Shown here: piece by piece, positions 8,830 to 10,160 of the stretch
Position numbering within the stretch: position 1 is the first letter of the stretch
How the letters are laid out: each line of letters starts with the position of its first letter
Assembly (NCBI GenBank): GCA_017459315.1
Contig: JAFUDD010000377.1
Span: 1-10,160, forward strand
Length of the DNA stretch: 10,160 nucleotides
Direction: 5' to 3'
From: Clostridia bacterium
GTDB taxonomy: Bacteria > Bacillota_A > Clostridia > Christensenellales > CAG-138
Made by a program: the position numbers and the translations under genes
Notes under the pieces: generated by a model
The model's input: only the letters and a program-made list of their open reading frames with translations
Told to the model about the DNA's origin: nothing
Databases searched by the model: none

Positions 8830-8869
8830 AACAGTCGAGCACTTGCACGTGTTCGGCTGTTCAATTTTT
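8830..8869 (+). terminator. Hairpin with T-run downstream of SRP RNA (terminator or attenuator)
   Basis: A 13-bp stem (8830-8842 with 8849-8861, including two G-U pairs) encloses the loop TTGCAC. After CAA comes TTTTT at 8865-8869. It begins 12 bases after the SRP RNA end, so it probably ends that transcript, and any ATPase-operon message that runs into it. The three bases between the stem and the T-run make it a less than perfect intrinsic terminator, so some read-through into sdaAB is plausible. Confidence 0.65.
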
Positions 8870-8870
8870 A

Positions 8871-8880
8871 AGGGGAAGGA
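8871..8880 (+). promoter_or_regulatory. Ribosome binding site of sdaAB
   Basis: The purine run AGGGGAAGGA lies just before the ATG at 8882 and settles that start over the in-frame TTG at 8843, which would place the start codon inside the hairpin loop. It directly abuts the T-run of the hairpin. Confidence 0.75.
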
Positions 8881-8881
8881 T

Positions 8882-9544
8882 ATGGAGAATTTTTCGGTAT
8901 TTGATATTGTCGGCCCACGAATGACCGGCCCGTCGTCGAGCCATACGGCGGGTGCGGCGCGGATCGCCTTAATGGCGCGGCGTATTATCAACCGCTCGAT
9001 TCGGGAGGTACACTTCACGTTATACGGCTCCTTTGCCGAAACCGGCAGAGGGCACGGCACCGATAAGGCGCTAATTGCCGGCATCTTAGGCTTTGAGCCG
9101 GATGATCCGCGCATCATCCGCGCCTATGAATGTGCCAGAGAACAGGGCGTTCTTGTGAACATCATCATGTCCGATGAACCGACGCGGCATCCCAATACGG
9201 TGAAGATCGAGGCTTGCGATGAGAATGATCGTTGGACAGAGGTGAGAGGGGAGTCCATCGGCGGCGGCAATATTCTGATCACGGAGATCGACCACCTCGA
9301 AGTGGAGCTTTCCGGTGATTATCCGACGCTGATTATCCGCCATCACGACGAACCGGGCGTCATAGCAGAAGTATCGCATGTGCTTGCTCAGATGCGCGTG
9401 AACATTGCGTTTATGCGCGTATTCCGTCACGGGCGCGGTGAGGACGCCTATATGTGCATCGAAACCGATACCGAGGTTACGGAAGGCATGCAGACGATCA
9501 TTCTGCAGCTTTGCCGCAGCATACGGCAACTGATCGTTGTGTAA
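8882..9544 (+). CDS. sdaAB: L-serine dehydratase, iron-sulfur-dependent, beta subunit
   Basis: This is the regulatory-type subunit of the two-part L-serine ammonia-lyase, which turns serine into pyruvate and ammonia in the cytoplasm. From ATG 8882 it is 220 residues, the standard length. The N-terminal domain carries VFDIVGPRMTGPSSSHTAGAARIALMAR (GPSSSHTAG at 16-24), then GRGHGTDKALIAGILGF, and an SIGGGNI motif at 126-131. Residues from about 148 to the end (LIIRHHDEPGVIAEVSHVLAQMRVNIAFMRV) form an ACT domain, the small ligand-binding fold often used for amino-acid sensing. No iron-sulfur cysteines are expected here; they are in the alpha subunit. It is followed 18 bases downstream by sdaAA in the same operon. 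Nothing suggests truncation or transfer. Confidence 0.96.
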   Translation: MENFSVFDIVGPRMTGPSSSHTAGAARIALMARRIINRSIREVHFTLYGSFAETGRGHGTDKALIAGILGFEPDDPRIIRAYECAREQGVLVNIIMSDEPTRHPNTVKIEACDENDRWTEVRGESIGGGNILITEIDHLEVELSGDYPTLIIRHHDEPGVIAEVSHVLAQMRVNIAFMRVFRHGRGEDAYMCIETDTEVTEGMQTIILQLCRSIRQLIVV

Positions 9545-9562
9545 GGAAGGGGGGGAAAACGT

Positions 9563-10160
9563 ATGGTATTGCTAACGGATGCGTTTGTCAATGGCGCGAC
9601 GCTTTGCGAATTTTGCGCGCAGGAGCAGATCACCCTTGCCGAAGCGATGATTCGAAGAGAAGTTGCCATGGGAGAAATGACGCGTGACGAAATCATCGAG
9701 GAGATGCGGAAAAACCTGCTTGTCATGCGCGAAGCGATCCACAGAGGCCTGGAAGACCATGTGGAATCCGTCAGTCATCTTTCCGGCGGGGAGGCCATGC
9801 GGCTGTTCCGTTACGCTAAGTATGAACCGTTCTCCGGCGAAAACACCTGCCGCGTCGCCGCAAGCGCGATGGCGGTCGTTGAAGTCAACGCCGCTATGGG
9901 GCAGATTGTTGCCGCACCGACGGCAGGCGCTAGCGGCATTTTGCCCGGCGTTCTTTTGGAATGCGGCATTATGCGGAACTGGACGGACGAGCAGTTGATA
10001 CAAGGTTTGTTCTGTGCAGGCGCTGTCGGGCTGCTGTTTGCACAAAATGCGACGATCTCCGGTGCGGACGGCGGCTGTCAGGCGGAAACCGGCGTCGGGA
10101 GCGCGATGGCTGCGGCATCGCTTGTTGAGCTTTCCGGCGGTACGCCGGAACAGGCACTCG
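9563..10160 (+). CDS. sdaAA: L-serine dehydratase, iron-sulfur-dependent, alpha subunit (3'-truncated by window edge)
   Basis: This is the catalytic subunit of the [4Fe-4S] L-serine dehydratase; the cluster binds serine directly and makes the enzyme oxygen-sensitive. The frame is open from ATG 9563 to the last base, giving 199 complete codons of an expected roughly 290. The N-terminal AEAMIRREVAMGEMTRDEIIEEMRKNLLVMREAIHRGL is typical, followed by VVEVNAAMGQIVAAPTAGASGILPG (the PTAGASG motif is at 119-125) and ISGADGGCQAETGVGSAMAAA. C172 in GGCQAE is the first of the three conserved cluster cysteines; the other two should lie beyond the window. The start is supported by a strong GGAAGGGGGGG run at 9545-9555, 7 bases upstream. 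Separate alpha and beta genes are common in Firmicutes, whereas E. coli has them fused. Confidence 0.95.
   Translation, partial: MVLLTDAFVNGATLCEFCAQEQITLAEAMIRREVAMGEMTRDEIIEEMRKNLLVMREAIHRGLEDHVESVSHLSGGEAMRLFRYAKYEPFSGENTCRVAASAMAVVEVNAAMGQIVAAPTAGASGILPGVLLECGIMRNWTDEQLIQGLFCAGAVGLLFAQNATISGADGGCQAETGVGSAMAAASLVELSGGTPEQAL

Noticed and set aside
8546..8881. Riboswitch or tRNA in the 336-base gap before sdaAB
   Set aside because: The gap is explained by the SRP RNA (Alu signature, Ffh-binding helix, paired ends) plus the hairpin and ribosome site; no tRNA arms or known riboswitch core was seen.
8739..8924. Small plus-strand open frame (61 codons) over the SRP RNA 3' half and hairpin
   Set aside because: It overlaps the structured RNA, the hairpin and the sdaAB start, and lacks a ribosome site and recognisable sequence.

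Overview
This window is ordinary, well-organised bacterial housekeeping DNA: most of a V-type (A/V) ATPase operon, a QueG-like iron-sulfur protein gene translationally coupled to its end, a large-type SRP RNA gene, and the start of an L-serine dehydratase operon. All genes are on the + strand and tightly packed. The large SRP RNA with an Alu domain, the separate sdaAB/sdaAA subunit genes, the bacterial V-ATPase and the strong AGGAGG-type ribosome binding sites point to a Firmicute, most likely an anaerobic member of the Clostridia with moderately high GC. This taxonomic placement is inference; no species can be named from the sequence alone.

Region 1 (1-7625) holds V-ATPase subunits in the order I (5' end missing), K, E, C, F, A, B, D. 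This is the order of the Enterococcus hirae ntp operon. Gaps are 0-15 bases and two junctions overlap, so this is one transcription unit. A3B3 is the catalytic head, D and F form the rotor shaft, C links the shaft to the K ring, E is a peripheral stalk, and I is the membrane stator. The peripheral-stalk partner (G/H type) is not in the window and probably lies upstream of I. Subunit K carries every residue known to bind Na+ in the E. hirae ring, so this is probably a Na+-coupled enzyme.

Region 2 (7622-8545) is a QueG-family protein with two predicted [4Fe-4S] clusters. It overlaps the D gene by ATGA. Its iron-sulfur domain is intact, but the motifs that mark a true epoxyqueuosine reductase are changed. 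It is the least explained gene here.

Region 3 (about 8550-8818) is the SRP RNA, with its own extended -10 promoter buried in the end of the preceding gene. A hairpin with a T-run follows (8830-8869).

Region 4 (8882-10160) is sdaAB and the first two thirds or more of sdaAA, encoding the two subunits of the oxygen-sensitive [4Fe-4S] L-serine dehydratase (serine to pyruvate plus ammonia). The hairpin sits directly against the sdaAB ribosome binding site, with no room for a promoter between them. I see no mobile elements, CRISPR arrays, tRNAs or phage genes, and no evidence of a wholly new system.
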